DNA of 64,000 bases from Chalara sp. BL73 (taxonomy: Eukaryota > Ascomycota > Leotiomycetes > Helotiales): positions 932,501-996,500 of the forward strand of contig CAKJVC010000010.1 of assembly GCA_918026815.1 (NCBI GenBank), in the 5' to 3' direction. The notes under the pieces were generated by a model, which was given only the letters and a program-made list of their open reading frames with translations, searched no databases and was not told the DNA's origin. Both the position numbers and the translations under genes were made by a program. Positions 20,606 through 32,190 of the stretch are shown here, one piece after another (positions within the stretch are counted from its first letter, which is position 1; the number at the start of each line of letters is the position of its first letter).

Positions 20606-23337
20606 ATGTCCTTCTCCTCAAGCCATGATGTTATACATGAATATCCAGAATCGGATATTGATCAGCCACCTCCACCATACGAGTTTATTTCATCCACCGC
20701 AAACGCCCGATGTGGGTGTACTTGAACTTCCAATGTCAACAGATTACTAACAGCGGTTTTCGTTCAGCTGATGGCCGCGTAGATATTGACCTCGATTCGG
20801 GTCTATATAAAAGGCTCTCTAAACTTATTTCTGTGCCGATAGGAGACGGGAACATTGAACTGACACCGGAACTCCATGAAAGACCGCCGCCTACCGAGAT
20901 TAGACTCAATATTTGTATACAAGTAGTCGGGAGCCGCGGTGATGTTCAACCATTCGTCGCCCTTGGGAACGAGCTTCAGAAGTCTGGTCATAGAGTGCGA
21001 GTTGCTACCCATGACGTTTTCGAAAAATTCGTCCGAGATTCAGGCCTTGAGTTCTACCCCATTGGAGGCGACCCAGTTCAGCTGATGGCATTCATGGTAA
21101 AGAACCCTGGGTTGATCCCCAATATCGAGACCCTTCGATCAGGTGAAATTCAGCAAAAACGCCGCATGATTAGCGAGATGCTGTCTGGCTGTTGGAATTC
21201 TTGTATCAGGCCAGATCAGAAGACCGGAATACCCTTTGTCGCGGAAGCCATTATCGCAAACCCACCTAGCTTCGCGCATGTTCATTGTGCGCAGGCCCTA
21301 CGCATACCTCTTCATGTCATGTTCACGATGCCGTGGACTAGCACGCGTGCCTTTTCGCATCCTCTAGCGAACCTGAAGGGATCGCGGAAAGATCTTCAGG
21401 TCGAGAACTATGTCTCGTATCTACTAGTTGAGTGGCTGACATGGCAAGGGTAAGTAGACGGACCACAATGGATAAAAGGCGACTGCTGATTTCTCCCTCT
21501 AGGCTAGGCGATCTAATCAACAAGTTCAGGAAATCAATAGATTTGGAGGCGATCCCTTTCACTGAAGGGCCGCTCTTATTAGAAACCCTCAATATTCCAT
21601 TTACATACTGTTGGTCCCCAGCACTTGTCCCAAAGCCTCGCGATTGGCCAGCCCACATTGACGTCTGTGGGTTCTTCTTTCGGGATCCGCCACAATATTC
21701 TCCTCCAAATGACTTACAACAATTCCTTCAGGCTGGGCCACCCCCCATATACATTGGATTTGGTAGTATTGTAGTCGATGATCCCGAGAAACTGTCGGCC
21801 ACCATCGTTGAAGCCGTCAACATGGCCGGCGTCCGCGCTATCGTCTCTCGTGGCTGGAGCAAATTGAATAGTTCTTCTCAGTCTCCAAACATTTTTTACA
21901 TTGGGGATTGCCCTCATGAGTGGCTTTTCCAGCAAGTAGCAGCAGTAGTACATCACGGAGGCGCAGGCACAACCGCTTGTGGACTACGCTACGGAAAGCC
22001 TACAACCATCGTGCCATTCTTCGGCGATCAGCCCTTCTGGGGAAGTATGATTGAGGCTGCTGGTGCCGGCCCTGCGCCTATTCCACACAAGCAGTTGAAC
22101 AAGCAGGTTCTAGCGGATGCTATGCTTGTATGCCTACAACCTGAAACTCAGACTGCCGCGCAGGATATTGCGAAGAGGATGTCATCAGAGCAGGGCGTCA
22201 GTGCAGCAGCACGTTCCTTTCATGCAGCACTACCTATGCAGCATATGAGATGCGATGTTCTACCCGATCTGCCAGCGGCTTGGACCTACAAAACCAAGGA
22301 AAGGAAATTCAAGCTCTCTAAGAAGGCTGCACAAATCCTTGTGAATCACTCGTTGGTAGAGGCGGACAAGCTAAAACGGTAAGAAATTGATTTTATGGTT
22401 TGATTCCTAGCGTTCCTTACTTACGAGGAAAACGTGTAGTTACGCAACCAATCTCTTCTTTATAGAAAACCGCAGATGGGACCCTGTGACCGCCACCACA
22501 TCATCGGGTATTGCGACCGGAGTCGGCATGCTTAAGGGTGTAGCCGGTATCGTCTCTAACCCCTACAATGAATACAAGAAGTCACGTTCCTTAAGTCACG
22601 TCCCAGAACCGATAACCGACCCGTTGCTGTTGCCGCCATCCGTCGAAGCCAGTAAACAGGACAGTAGCGCTCAATTTCTTGGCGCTGCTACGAGAAGCAG
22701 TGCATTAGCCACGGACATGAGCGATAGGAGCGGGCTCCGTACGGCAGGCGCAATGGGTGCCGCATCTGCAAAAGGTGTTGGCACATTTTTGGGACATTAC
22801 GCTAAAGGAACCGTAGTGGATATTCCACTTGCTTTTACAGAGGGTATGCGTGGCCTCCCAAAACTGTACGGGGAAGAAATCAAAGAGCACGGTCAAATTG
22901 TGGATTGGAAATCTGGAATGATCGAAGGCGGGAAGTGGTTCGGAAAGGGCCTTGCAGGAGGCGTTGCCGATCTTTTTGTTCAGCCGTACAAAGGTGCGAG
23001 GAAGGAAGGTCCTTGGGGAGCTGTGAAAGGATTGGGGAAAGGGGCCGTTGGCTGGGTTGCCAAGACGTCTTCAGGTAGGTTCTCCCCAAAGCTGGTTGTA
23101 TTTGATAGATACTTCTGCATTGGTGAAGCGGAGGCTGACTGTGCGATATTTCTAGGTGCAACTGCCATAGTCGCATATCCTGGACAGGGAATTTGTAAGA
23201 GTATCTTTGCCACTGTACATTCCAATACCAGCAAAAGCATTAATAGTGCGATTCGACAAGAGATGTTGACTCTTCGCATGAATGGCAAAGAGAGCGTAGG
23301 AATTGTTGAGGCATTTGAGGATATGAGACTAGCATGA
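20606..23337 (+). CDS. Sterol-glucosyltransferase-like GT28/GT1 enzyme
   Basis: Join 20606..20711, 20768..21449, 21503..22378, 22440..23074, 23156..23337 gives 826 residues. The ATG at 20606 opens MSFSSSHDVIHEYPESD with a PPPPYEF segment. The GT28 N-terminal motif VVGSRGDVQPFVALG (about residue 95) and the C-terminal donor motif HHGGAGTTACGLRYGKPT with PFFGDQPFWG are those of UDP-glucose:sterol 3-O-glucosyltransferases. The PH/GRAM region of Atg26 is absent. The C-terminal third (YATNLFFIENRRWDP, GRKGVG-like Gly/Lys stretches, QPYKGARKEGPWGAVKG) follows the pattern of long fungal relatives. Intron 1 has a perfect TACTAAC branch site. The last intron (81 bp, 23075..23155) is a multiple of three without a stop, so retention would add 27 residues. 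It likely transfers glucose to a sterol or related lipid at membranes; the acceptor is inferred. Confidence 0.9.
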
Positions 23338-24295
23338 AATGAACGTTGTCGAGGAATTTCCATAGCACAAATTTCCTCCAAGAGAAGCAATACCATATTG
23401 TCAAATACCTATCGCGTAGCAAAAGGCGTAGTAGTTGTAACTACGCTCTTGCTGATGTGGTTATGGTTCCTTGATATTGATTGATGTGGTTCTAAGCTAC
23501 GACTTTATGGAGTTTGGTGAGAACGAGGTCTTACAATTCACATGCTTACCATGTGATCATAACTACATACACATGGCTACCAACATATATAATTGTGGAA
23601 CTTATTCTACCTAGCCTCTTTAAGTTATGCCAAATTGATAACAGGTTTTCCGTGTCTAGAACGGTAAGGTATATGAACTTATCGAACTTGTGCCAGCATG
23701 ATCAGAGCCAGTTTACTAGTAGCTAACAGCAAAAGTAGGTAGTATGTATAGAGCTGATTTCCAGATAGCCCCTGTATTTAGCTTCGATCTCTTCCAACTT
23801 GTGGGGTGTTACATTCGTTGTAATGATATAGGTCCGAATTATCTCCTCATTAGGAAATACAAATACAAGTACGAATCCGAGAAACAGGACAGGAAAATTT
23901 TTTCCCTTGTGAACTACGTGTTTTGACGTATCATTCATATAGAACCACTTTTGCCAATTGTGGAACGGAAATCTAGGAACGCTTACTTCTTGCAAACTAA
24001 TATAACTCGTAGTGATAGCATACCAGGCAGCGGAAACGATGGTCTTCAAATACCTCAGCGCTCTAATGAAGCTTTCATTAGTACCTAGCAGTCATATATA
24101 TCATTACGAAAGCTACGCGCTAAGCATCGCCATCGCCGCCAAAATGAATACCGCTTATTTCTATTTTCATATTTACGCTTCTTATTATGCTTGCTTCCTT
24201 GACTGAGGGTCATGGAGGAGGGCACATTCGTAACCACATGATATGCACATTGACTCTTTCCTTTTCACTGTTTATTTTGTCAGGCTAGTAGGATA
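23338..24295. other. Intergenic with LTR-like fragment
   Basis: No supported gene. It contains the short dispersed repeat at 23399-23496 and runs up to the TA target site of the transposon at 24294. Confidence 0.55.
23399..23496 (+). repeat. Dispersed repeat fragment, second copy at 55709
   Basis: About 95 bases starting TGTCAAATACCTATCGCG match 55709-55798 (TGTCGGATACCTATCACG). Both share a gtag..(gt/at)aactacgctcttgctg core with a short palindrome and the ttatggttcctt stretch. Differences are mostly transitions. The TG start fits an LTR end; this copy is truncated. Confidence 0.5.
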
Positions 24296-24345
24296 AGTCC
24301 GTGCACCCCCATTCCGAACACCCCCCCATTCCGAACACCTAAAAT
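24296..24345 (+). repeat. Left terminal inverted repeat of the transposon
   Basis: It matches 26068-26116 in reverse complement. Each arm contains two tandem copies of a 16-17 base motif (ccccCATTCCGAACAC), which probably serve as paired transposase binding sites. Confidence 0.92.
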
Positions 24346-24445
24346 AAGCGAATTTCTAGACCGCCAGTTCAATAAGAAAATCACTTATTAAACCAATTCT
24401 AGTTTATATAATTCCAAATTTGAATCTCTTTATCTTCAAGTAATT

Positions 24446-26026
24446 ATGCATCGATACACCGAACAAGATTTGCTTGCGGCTCTTAATGACGTCAGAAATG
24501 GGAAGTCTTTACGACTAGCTAGTCGAGAATGGGGGATTCCATTAAGCACACTCCAGAACCGCAACCATGGTAGTGAGAACTATACTTTCGCAGCTGAAAG
24601 TCAACAGAGGCTATCAAAAGTGCAAGAAAATCACTTAGCTACTTGGGTTTTGGCCCAAGAAGCACTAGGTGTTCCTTTGACTCATAGCCAAATCCGAGAA
24701 TTTGCTAGTCGACTTTTAGCAATTAAAAACGACCATAAAAAGCTAGGGAAACGTTGGATAAAAAGCTTTTTACGACGTAATCCTATTTTACGAACCAAAA
24801 GAGCTCGAAATATTGATTCTACAAAAGTTAATAATGCTACAACTGCTATAATTAAGCCTTGGTTTCAACGACTAGCTATTCCTGCTATTGCCGCTATCAA
24901 ACCCGAAAATCGATACAATATGGACGAATCAGGAATTATGGAAGGCTATAGAGCAAATAGCCTAGTAGTAGGAAGTTCTGAAAAACGTTCTATTTAAAAA
25001 AAACAGCCTGGTTCTCGTGCATAGACTTCATTTATCGAATGTATTTCAGCCACTAGCAAAGCTCTTTCTCCATTTGTAATTTTCAAAGGAAAATCAGTCC
25101 AACAACAATGGTTTCCACAAGATCTAAGTCTTTATAAAGAGTGGAAATTTACAGCTACTGATAATGCCTGGACTTCGGACTTTACAGCAATAGAATAGCT
25201 AGAAAAAGTGTTTCTTCCTCAAACTTACACTCTCGAGCCTAGGCTACTTATTTTGGACGGCCATAGCAGTCATGAAACTACTGATTTTATGTACCTTTGC
25301 TATCAAAACAACATTTATTTGCTTTTTTTGCCTTCACATACATCACATGTCTTACAACCTTTGGATTTGTCAGTCTTTTCATCACTCAAAAGTCACTATC
25401 GTACGGCAGTTAGTCATTTGAGCCTTTTGACCGATTCTAGCCCAATTGGAAAGCAAAATTTTCTTGCTTGCTATCAGATAGCTAGAACGGAAGCTTTATC
25501 GGCCAAAATAATCAAAGCTGGGTGGAAAGCAACTGGTTTATGGCCAAAATCGATGGCTAAACCTCTTTTGAGCCCTTTGCTCCTAGAGAATAGCAATTCA
25601 AAAAAGGACACTCAACAAGCTACAGAAAGCTTCAATAATAGCTCGCATATCGATTCTCAACAAGTAATCTTTACTACTCCTCAAAAATCGATCGATATTA
25701 AAGCTCAAGTAGCTAAGTTCCAAATACTTCAAGACAACAGCTTTTCAACACAAAGACTCTTGTTTAGAAAAATTATAAAAGGGTTTGAAAAGCAAGAAAG
25801 TGTTCTAGCAGATCATAGCTACAAAATACAGTCTTTAAAAGTTCAATTAGAAAAGGCCAGACCAAGAAAACGAATGAAAGTCAAAACTAGTCCAAATTCC
25901 AAGTTTGCGGACATTGATAAGATCAAAAAGACACAAATAGCTGCAGAAGAAGCTGAGCTTGAAAAGGAAGATGAAGAAGAGGCTAATGAATCTGATTCTA
26001 CTTTGGATTGTATTTTAGTTCAGTAG
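24446..26026 (+). pseudogene. Transposase (HTH_psq / Tc5-type HTH / DDE_1) with three in-frame stops
   Basis: One continuous frame of 527 codons is interrupted by TAA at 24995-24997, TAG about nine codons on and TAG near 25196. In relatives these sites are expected to be Gln (CAA) and Trp (TGG); all three changes fit C-to-T at CpA on one or other strand, as in repeat-induced point mutation. Domain order: N-terminal HTH (TEQDLLAALNDVRNGKSLRLASREWGIP), CENP-B-type HTH (GKRWIKSFLRRNP), then the DDE core. Catalytic Asp residues remain visible in YNMDESG, LILDGHSSH and LQPLDLSVFS. The C-terminus is basic/acidic coiled-coil-like (about 25720-26010). It would cut and paste at TA if intact. Confidence 0.9.
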
Positions 26027-26067
26027 TTATTTAATTATACTTGTTTTCGTTTGGTTGGTACTCGCTT

Positions 26068-26116
26068 ATTTAGGTGTTCGGAATGGGGGGGTGTTCGGAA
26101 TGGGGGTGCACGGACT
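26068..26116 (-). repeat. Right terminal inverted repeat of the transposon
   Basis: Exact reverse complement of the left end over about 48 bases, with the same doubled CATTCCGAACAC motif. Confidence 0.92.
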
Positions 26117-26118
26117 TA

Positions 26119-29100
26119 TATGTTATTACGTGACTTGCACAAGACCGCGGACGATCGTTGCGTTTTGGCAGTGGACTGGGAGAGCCATGACCCTCTTATG
26201 CCACTCTACTATCCTCGAGAACCATCACTGCAGAGAGTCGAAGTCGACGGGATTTGCTGGCGTTGATGCGAGACAGCATGGTCGAGATAAACCTTGCCCA
26301 GGCCGTCGTGAAAGCAAGAGGACCAGGGGATGCTAATATTATTTTCATCGCGGCGCATGCTCGGAACAAAAGCAAAATTTGGTATTTTCTTTTTTTTGCA
26401 CTGAACAGGGCTGAGAAGAAGCGCGTGGCTCTCCTCGGTCAGGTATCTGTACGCGAACAAGGCGATTGCTGCCTAGCAGACGGTTGCCTGAGTCAAACGT
26501 CCAACAGAATGTTTCGGCAGGCGAAGAGAGATATCTATTCTTCAATCTCCCAACCTAGAAGGCTGGATGCAATTTAAGACACAAAATACGATTCCTTTCT
26601 ACCGAGGTCTTCAATACGCACTAATAATCTGAATAGCGTTAGTGTTGAACATATTTTCGAAGACAGCTAGGATCTTTCTATGTTGTAAGTGAGGGAAAGC
26701 TAGTTATTGTGAGGGCCAAGTATGTCACACGAAGACGTGCAGGCTATCATGCAGCCCGGGTGGTGGTAATGATGCATTGGGAGGAACTTGATGCATGAAG
26801 CCGTCCGATCGTCTGTCGCGTTAACGAATATATAAGACACTCCACGGGGGGAGAAGCTCTGTCACAGTTCGAGCATTAAGTTCAGTATTTCCTTTTCAAA
26901 GTACCGCGTTTTTAACATATGCAGCAAAAAGGTCTGCAAGTTTTCAATCCACGGCTTAAGTCCTAAACTCACTCCAAGAGGGTTCATAACATGGAAACGA
27001 AAATATCTCTTATGACGCAACGTTTAGCACATCCCGCTCTACGATGGTGCAAATGTTATTGCCCGATTTTCCACCTTACTTGTCTCGCAATCGAAAGGAA
27101 AGAACCAGAGATTTGAAGGACCTCTGTCAAGCATGGTAAGGTATATTACTTTGGATTGCATCTGCGGGCCTATTATGCTTATAGGCAACTCTACGTAGGC
27201 AATGGTGGTGCATAGGGAAGAAAATACAACCGTTGGAATGCTAAACGCCGGATTAGATCTCAATCAACTGGATAGGAATGCTTTCGAGTATTCCACAAAA
27301 TTAAAAGGGCTCAGGTTGTACAAAGCAGAGCGCTGGAGAAAAAAACGTACACCGCCTTGCTCAACAGTCGGCAGGCGGCATTAGATGCTTACAACTCGGT
27401 GCAAACACGGATGCGTCCCTATTGAGTGCTGTCAGGGTGTTGCTGCCGACCACATAGAGCCAGCCACCTCGTACCACCGTATTTTGAAGTACAAGGCAAA
27501 CCGTAGGAAGCAATGTTTTCCTTCTCTGATGACTGCCTACATTCTCTTCTTTGCTATTATCTTTTCTAGGCTGTAATCACAGCCCCTCACCTTGTTCTTT
27601 ACAATGTTTGCTTGGGAGACTAGAACGCAGTATTGCGAGGCCGTTTACATACGTGTTAATTTTCAATATGCAGCTATTTGTACAAACAATACGTCATAAG
27701 CTTGCGAGCGCAACTTAATTTCCTTTAAAAAAACTCGAGAATGATTGTTTTTGGGGAGATGAAGATCTCAGGATCACGACAGTTGATGTAGTCTTTTCCA
27801 GGAAGGCCATATATCTTACTCGTTTTGCTAGCCGCAACGATATTTTATTCATCACTATTTCTTCATCGCGTTGCATTTTTCGCCGTTATTCAAAGCATTA
27901 GAAAAGGAACATATCTCTAATTGCTATTCCATGAGCGGTAATGCGTCACTATGTCGATTATTATAGGTCCTAGTGCGAATTCACAGCCCAGGAGGAGCAA
28001 GTGCATCGTTATCCCGCTCCACAACTTGAGACAATCATTGTTGGATACGTACTATCCTTCATAGGCGCTGTGCTGCTGATTTTTCTGGTAGATGGCGACC
28101 TATGTATATGGCTCCGTGCTGCTTCCGTTGAGAAAGGAATCACAAACACAATTGTGGGGACTCAGTTTACATTGGTGCATGGCAGCTTTTGGAGGGTGCT
28201 GCTGCTGCATGATTTAAACCTATTGTTTGGAACTTGAGGGATCTATCCCCCGCGAAAGAAATTGGAGAGCAATGCGGAAAAGTTTACCATTACGCACGAT
28301 TGTGCTTTTGCTTCCTGGAATCAATCGGCTCAGACATTCATTGTCTGAGGAGCGCTTTGGCGAAACCGGTCGGATGAATGTCACTCGGACGAGACTGCCT
28401 CTGCTTGCTAATCACCTCTGCTTTATCCAATATCCAATGTTGATCCGGCAAGGATGGCAGCTCACGCCATCACTGGACGCGGCATTTGGACGCGGTCGCG
28501 TTTGGTGCATCAACCATGTATCATGATGAGAGGCAAGAGGCAGAAACACACTTGTGGGCCAAAGTCTGGGGTCATCAAGTATGTATGCACAAGACCAGCC
28601 TTATTCTATATAGCACTGTTACTTTTTCACCGACATTTTATTGTAGCGAGAAGGATGGGGGGGCATTTGCTGATAGTGTGGTAGTGATAACAATGATTTA
28701 GTCGGCTTGTAGGGTTTTCCCCCACATTACGAAATGCTTGCTACATTGGCCACCCCCTCCCTCCCTTTCCACACGCGAACCCCTGCCAATTGGCGTTTTT
28801 TCCACACAACACATTCGATTGCAATCAAACTCAATCTCCTCCTGTTTTTCTCCCTCTCCCTCTCTCTCCTTTGCAATGGAAATATGAACCCGGTATTCTT
28901 CAAAGGCTTAAACTTCTATCTATCATAGCAGCTATCCTATCTACCTAATTGTCTTCAATTTTCCTGCAACCACCTTTACCTCAATCCAGACCAGCCCGGG
29001 GACTGCCCACTTTATACAAAACTATCACCCAGAACCCCAATATCTACTCTGGGAGACCTTCAAACCGATAGTCGCATTTCACAAAGGCCAATTGCTTAAA

Positions 29101-29156
29101 TCTTTCTGGCAGATTACCTCCGTTGAATCCGACTAGCTTAGAATACCGCGAGCATA
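26119..29156. other. 3-kb gene-free stretch right of the transposon
   Basis: No intact gene is seen. The 107-codon frame at 26254 has no recognisable content. An ankyrin-like relic is noted at 27200-27460. From about 28740 the sequence becomes pyrimidine-rich (ctccctctccctctctctcc near 28850-28870), which is typical of a fungal core promoter/5' UTR for the CCCH gene that starts at 29157. Confidence 0.5.
27200..27460 (+). pseudogene. Possible ankyrin-repeat relic
   Basis: One frame reads VGMLNAGLDLNQLDRNA (27230-27280), like the loop-helix junction of an ankyrin repeat. Another frame about 80 bases later reads CLQLGANTDASLLSAV (27385-27440), again ankyrin-like. Stops and a frame change separate them. 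Two short matches are weak evidence and chance cannot be excluded. Confidence 0.28.
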
Positions 29157-31139
29157 ATGTCATACTCTTCTAATGCCCTGAAAGCTCTGCAGCAGGTCAA
29201 AAATGTGAGGAGCGCGTGCATCTCCCGCGTATGATGGGCTATGTACTAACTAATTACTACTCAGAGTCTGCTCATACTATACGGAGCAAACTATTTCACC
29301 GACGATGACTGGGCTACTATAGATCGAATTATACACAAGGGAAAATATGTGTTTACAAACGGACCACCAGCAAATATGCTAGATGACGATGAGCCTTTCA
29401 TTACATTCGACGAAACTGGCTTTACAGCCATTGAGTCCGTCAAGTCCAAGTCTGACAAAGGCCCTACATCTGCGAACACGTCCCTAAGCCCAAACAGCGG
29501 CACCACTTCCCCATTAACAACAACATACACTCCTGTAGAGGAAGTCCCAGAAATGCCTAGGCCGGAAGAAGTGAAAGGCGAGATATCCTCTTGGGCATCT
29601 AAGGTAGGCGTGGTAGAAGGAAGAAATCCACAGCCCGCAGCCACCACGAGGTTGCCTCATCATGTCCCCCCTAGCTATGCCTCCTCAGTACATTCGTCCC
29701 CACTCTCTTCATCCAGTAAGTGGACCCTGAAGAATAGCAAGAAACGACCTGGACAGTCGAAAGGTGGTTCCTCGCCGGCACCACCGCCGCCTCCAGCCGG
29801 CTTTAATGCCAATTCAACCTATGTGGCCAGCAGACCACAAGATACGTTGAAAAGTAAGATCGAAGTGCAACCTGGGGATCAGGTTCTGCTTCAGCAATTC
29901 ATCTCGGGGACGATATATAAAGGACGAAATCTGCGGACGAAGAAGGAAGGCTTCGTCTACTGTACGATTTTTGACCTGCCGCAACCAGCTTCACTACAGG
30001 TAACTGGCGCTGACACGCTAGTGCATTTACAACCGCCGGTGCAAAAGGATGTAAGTACCAAGCTGGATCAGAAGAGCGAACGAATGACGTACTCAGTAAA
30101 CATGATGCAGAGCTTGAATCTCACCGAATGGAATAAGGAATCCGCTTCTCGAAAGAGAGCTCCGTCGATCGACAGAGTGGAGAATTCAAATGCGGCTACG
30201 TGGAACGAAGATCCTGCTCCTCGGCCGACACCTCCAAAGTCGCCCGAAGTCCAGACATCCACTCAGGATGAATGGCAGCAGGTTCTGAGCCCTCGCAAGA
30301 GTAGTACCGTATATATCCCACCCAATGCACGTCAAGGATCTCTAGCAGTCCAGAACACTTCCCAGAACTATCCACCAGATGTTCAAGCGAAAATTGATCA
30401 AGCGGTTCGCCAAATCATCAGCGAGGAGGTATGATTTCCTCGTCTCATCTGATGATAAGTACACTAACAACTAATACAGGTCGATGGTATTCACAACACC
30501 CCATCTGGTCCGAAATCCATGCTGTATTCAAAGTCCGCGAAATGGGAGCCACCGCAAGAGCCAATCACCCCCAAGACTTGGGTTTGCCGCTTCTGGTACC
30601 AAGGTACTGTAGGTGGCGGCGATGGGTGCCGCTTCACTGACGAAGAATGTAGAGACATCCACGCTCGAGTCAACGACAAAGGAGAGCCGATTATCCTTCA
30701 TCCAGGGAAACCTACGTGGGCTGCCGTCGCAGATTACATCCCGCCTCTTGCGCATCCGACTCCAATCATTGGAGTGGACGGGGAGGTTATAGGCGTAGAA
30801 CCAGTCATGGAAGAGGGGATGGAAACGAAGTCGTGGACTTGTTACTTCTGGGCCGGCAAGGGGTGCACTAAGTCGGAATCAGTGTGTAAATTTGCACATA
30901 AGCCTACGGTGAACGGGATTGCGAAGACGAAGGCGGCTTTCAAGGCACGCTTTCCCCACACTAGTGGGTATGGAGCAGGACGTAACCCCTGGGAGACGGA
31001 GACTGTTACGAGCTGGCGACGAGGTGTCGAGGGAGAGGCGACTAAGGAGCCAACGATCGATGCTTGGGGCCAAGACGCTAAGCCTGCACATGTGCTTGAG
31101 CAGGAGAACAAATTGGCGCAGCAGCAGGTCGGCTGGTGA
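29157..31139 (+). CDS. CCCH-type zinc-finger protein
   Basis: Join 29157..29204, 29265..30428, 30480..31139 gives 623 residues. Exon 1 codes only 16 residues (MSYSSNALKALQQVKN); introns are 60 and 51 bp with GTGAGG and GTATGA donors and clear CTAAC branch motifs. The N-terminal region (SLLILYGANYFTDDDWATIDRIIHKGKY) is conserved-looking; the middle is Pro/Ser-rich, with a PAPPPPPAGF run. The C-terminal third has a CRFWYQG...GCRFTDEECRDIH segment and a CCCH finger CYFWAGKGCTKSESVCKFAH. CCCH fingers usually bind RNA, so a role in mRNA metabolism is likely but not shown. Skipping of intron 2 splicing would stop translation at 30434. Confidence 0.9.
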
Positions 31140-32190
31140 GAATAATTTGGTGTTTGGACTATGCCTTGCATGTCCGTGGTTTTGATTTGTTCCGTTTGGC
31201 GTTTGGTGCTCAGTGGGACCCAAGTAATTGGCATTGAAATTGATGATAATATGTTCTGGGTAATGACCAAGAAATGAGTTTACATATGATATCTTTGTTC
31301 CTCAGTCTGAAACCTATTCTGATATGTTTGTCTAATATAATTATGATTATCTTACGCCAAGGAAGTCGCATAATCCTTCAACCCCTATTCCATGACTCAA
31401 ATACAGGAATCCCTTGGAATCTCAAAGTCACAAAGAGAAAATAACGTTGAATGCTCCGAGTGCGTTTCTCTTAGACCAGGGTCTTATTGCGCTGCAACAC
31501 ATGTTGTATTGTCGTCACTACCCTTTCTGGTCGTCTCAAAACTTACATGTGCCAATGATTTCAGACTTGCGTTACGCGGGCTCTAATGCTCTTCACTCTC
31601 CCGCCTCGCAGCGCCTCCTTCCAATACATTATTCGAGGCCGCCTACAAAATTAACGCTTCCCAAACCCCCAGGTCTCTCCATCGGCAAAGGCGACGCGTC
31701 TAGGCTTTCCCCAGGCGCGGGAACCGTGCCGCGCAGATCGTCCCGATGCGGCACGGCTACCTACATGTCCTAAGGGTGCCACAAAGTCCATTTTTCGTCT
31801 CGTTGCGTGCTCTTGGGTCGGATCGGATATCATCAGTCTACGCTGAGCCGACCGTATTCCATTATTTGCTACCGGTCTTGCAAGTCTCCTGCTGTGGCGA
31901 GCAAAACAAGAAGTCAATGCCACCAAGCAGGGCATGGAACACTTGGATCTCGCACTATATTAAACACCTGTGTAGAGTACATAGCAACTAAATAAAGCAT
32001 CACCTAGTAAGGCTTGGAGTGAGGCACCAAGCCGAGTTATCACTTGATACAATGCGATACGCGTAGATACAGAGAAGAAGTGACAAAAGAAGCAAAGTGG
32101 TATTTGTGATCGCTAACCAAGCTGTCAATATAAGAACACAGTTCCGCCGTTCATACAATCATCCATTTTGTACATGTACATGTGCCACCA
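31140..32190. other. Intergenic between convergent genes
   Basis: Holds the 3' flanks of the CCCH gene (plus) and the sterol-transfer gene (minus). Several short open frames on both strands around 31400-31940 lack recognisable content. Confidence 0.55.

Larger units (their letters stand above)
24296..26116 (+). mobile_element. Fot1/pogo-type (Tc1/mariner superfamily) DNA transposon, full length
   Basis: A 1821-bp element flanked by TA on each side (24294-24295 and 26117-26118). It begins AGTCCGTGCACC and ends with the exact reverse complement GGTGCACGGACT. The terminal inverted repeat is perfect for about 48 bases and continues for about 10 more after a one-base indel (ctaaaataagcga versus ctaaataagcga). 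AGT ends, TA duplication, a CENP-B-like N-terminus and a DDE_1 transposase place it with Fot1/pogo elements. The perfect ends indicate recent arrival, yet the gene carries nonsense changes, so it is not autonomous as it stands. Confidence 0.93.

Noticed and set aside
26254..26577. 107-codon plus-strand frame right of the transposon
   Set aside because: No recognisable motif, no signal peptide and no convincing partner exons.
31414..31935. Overlapping frames on both strands between convergent genes
   Set aside because: They overlap each other in antisense and show no domain or conserved-looking segment.
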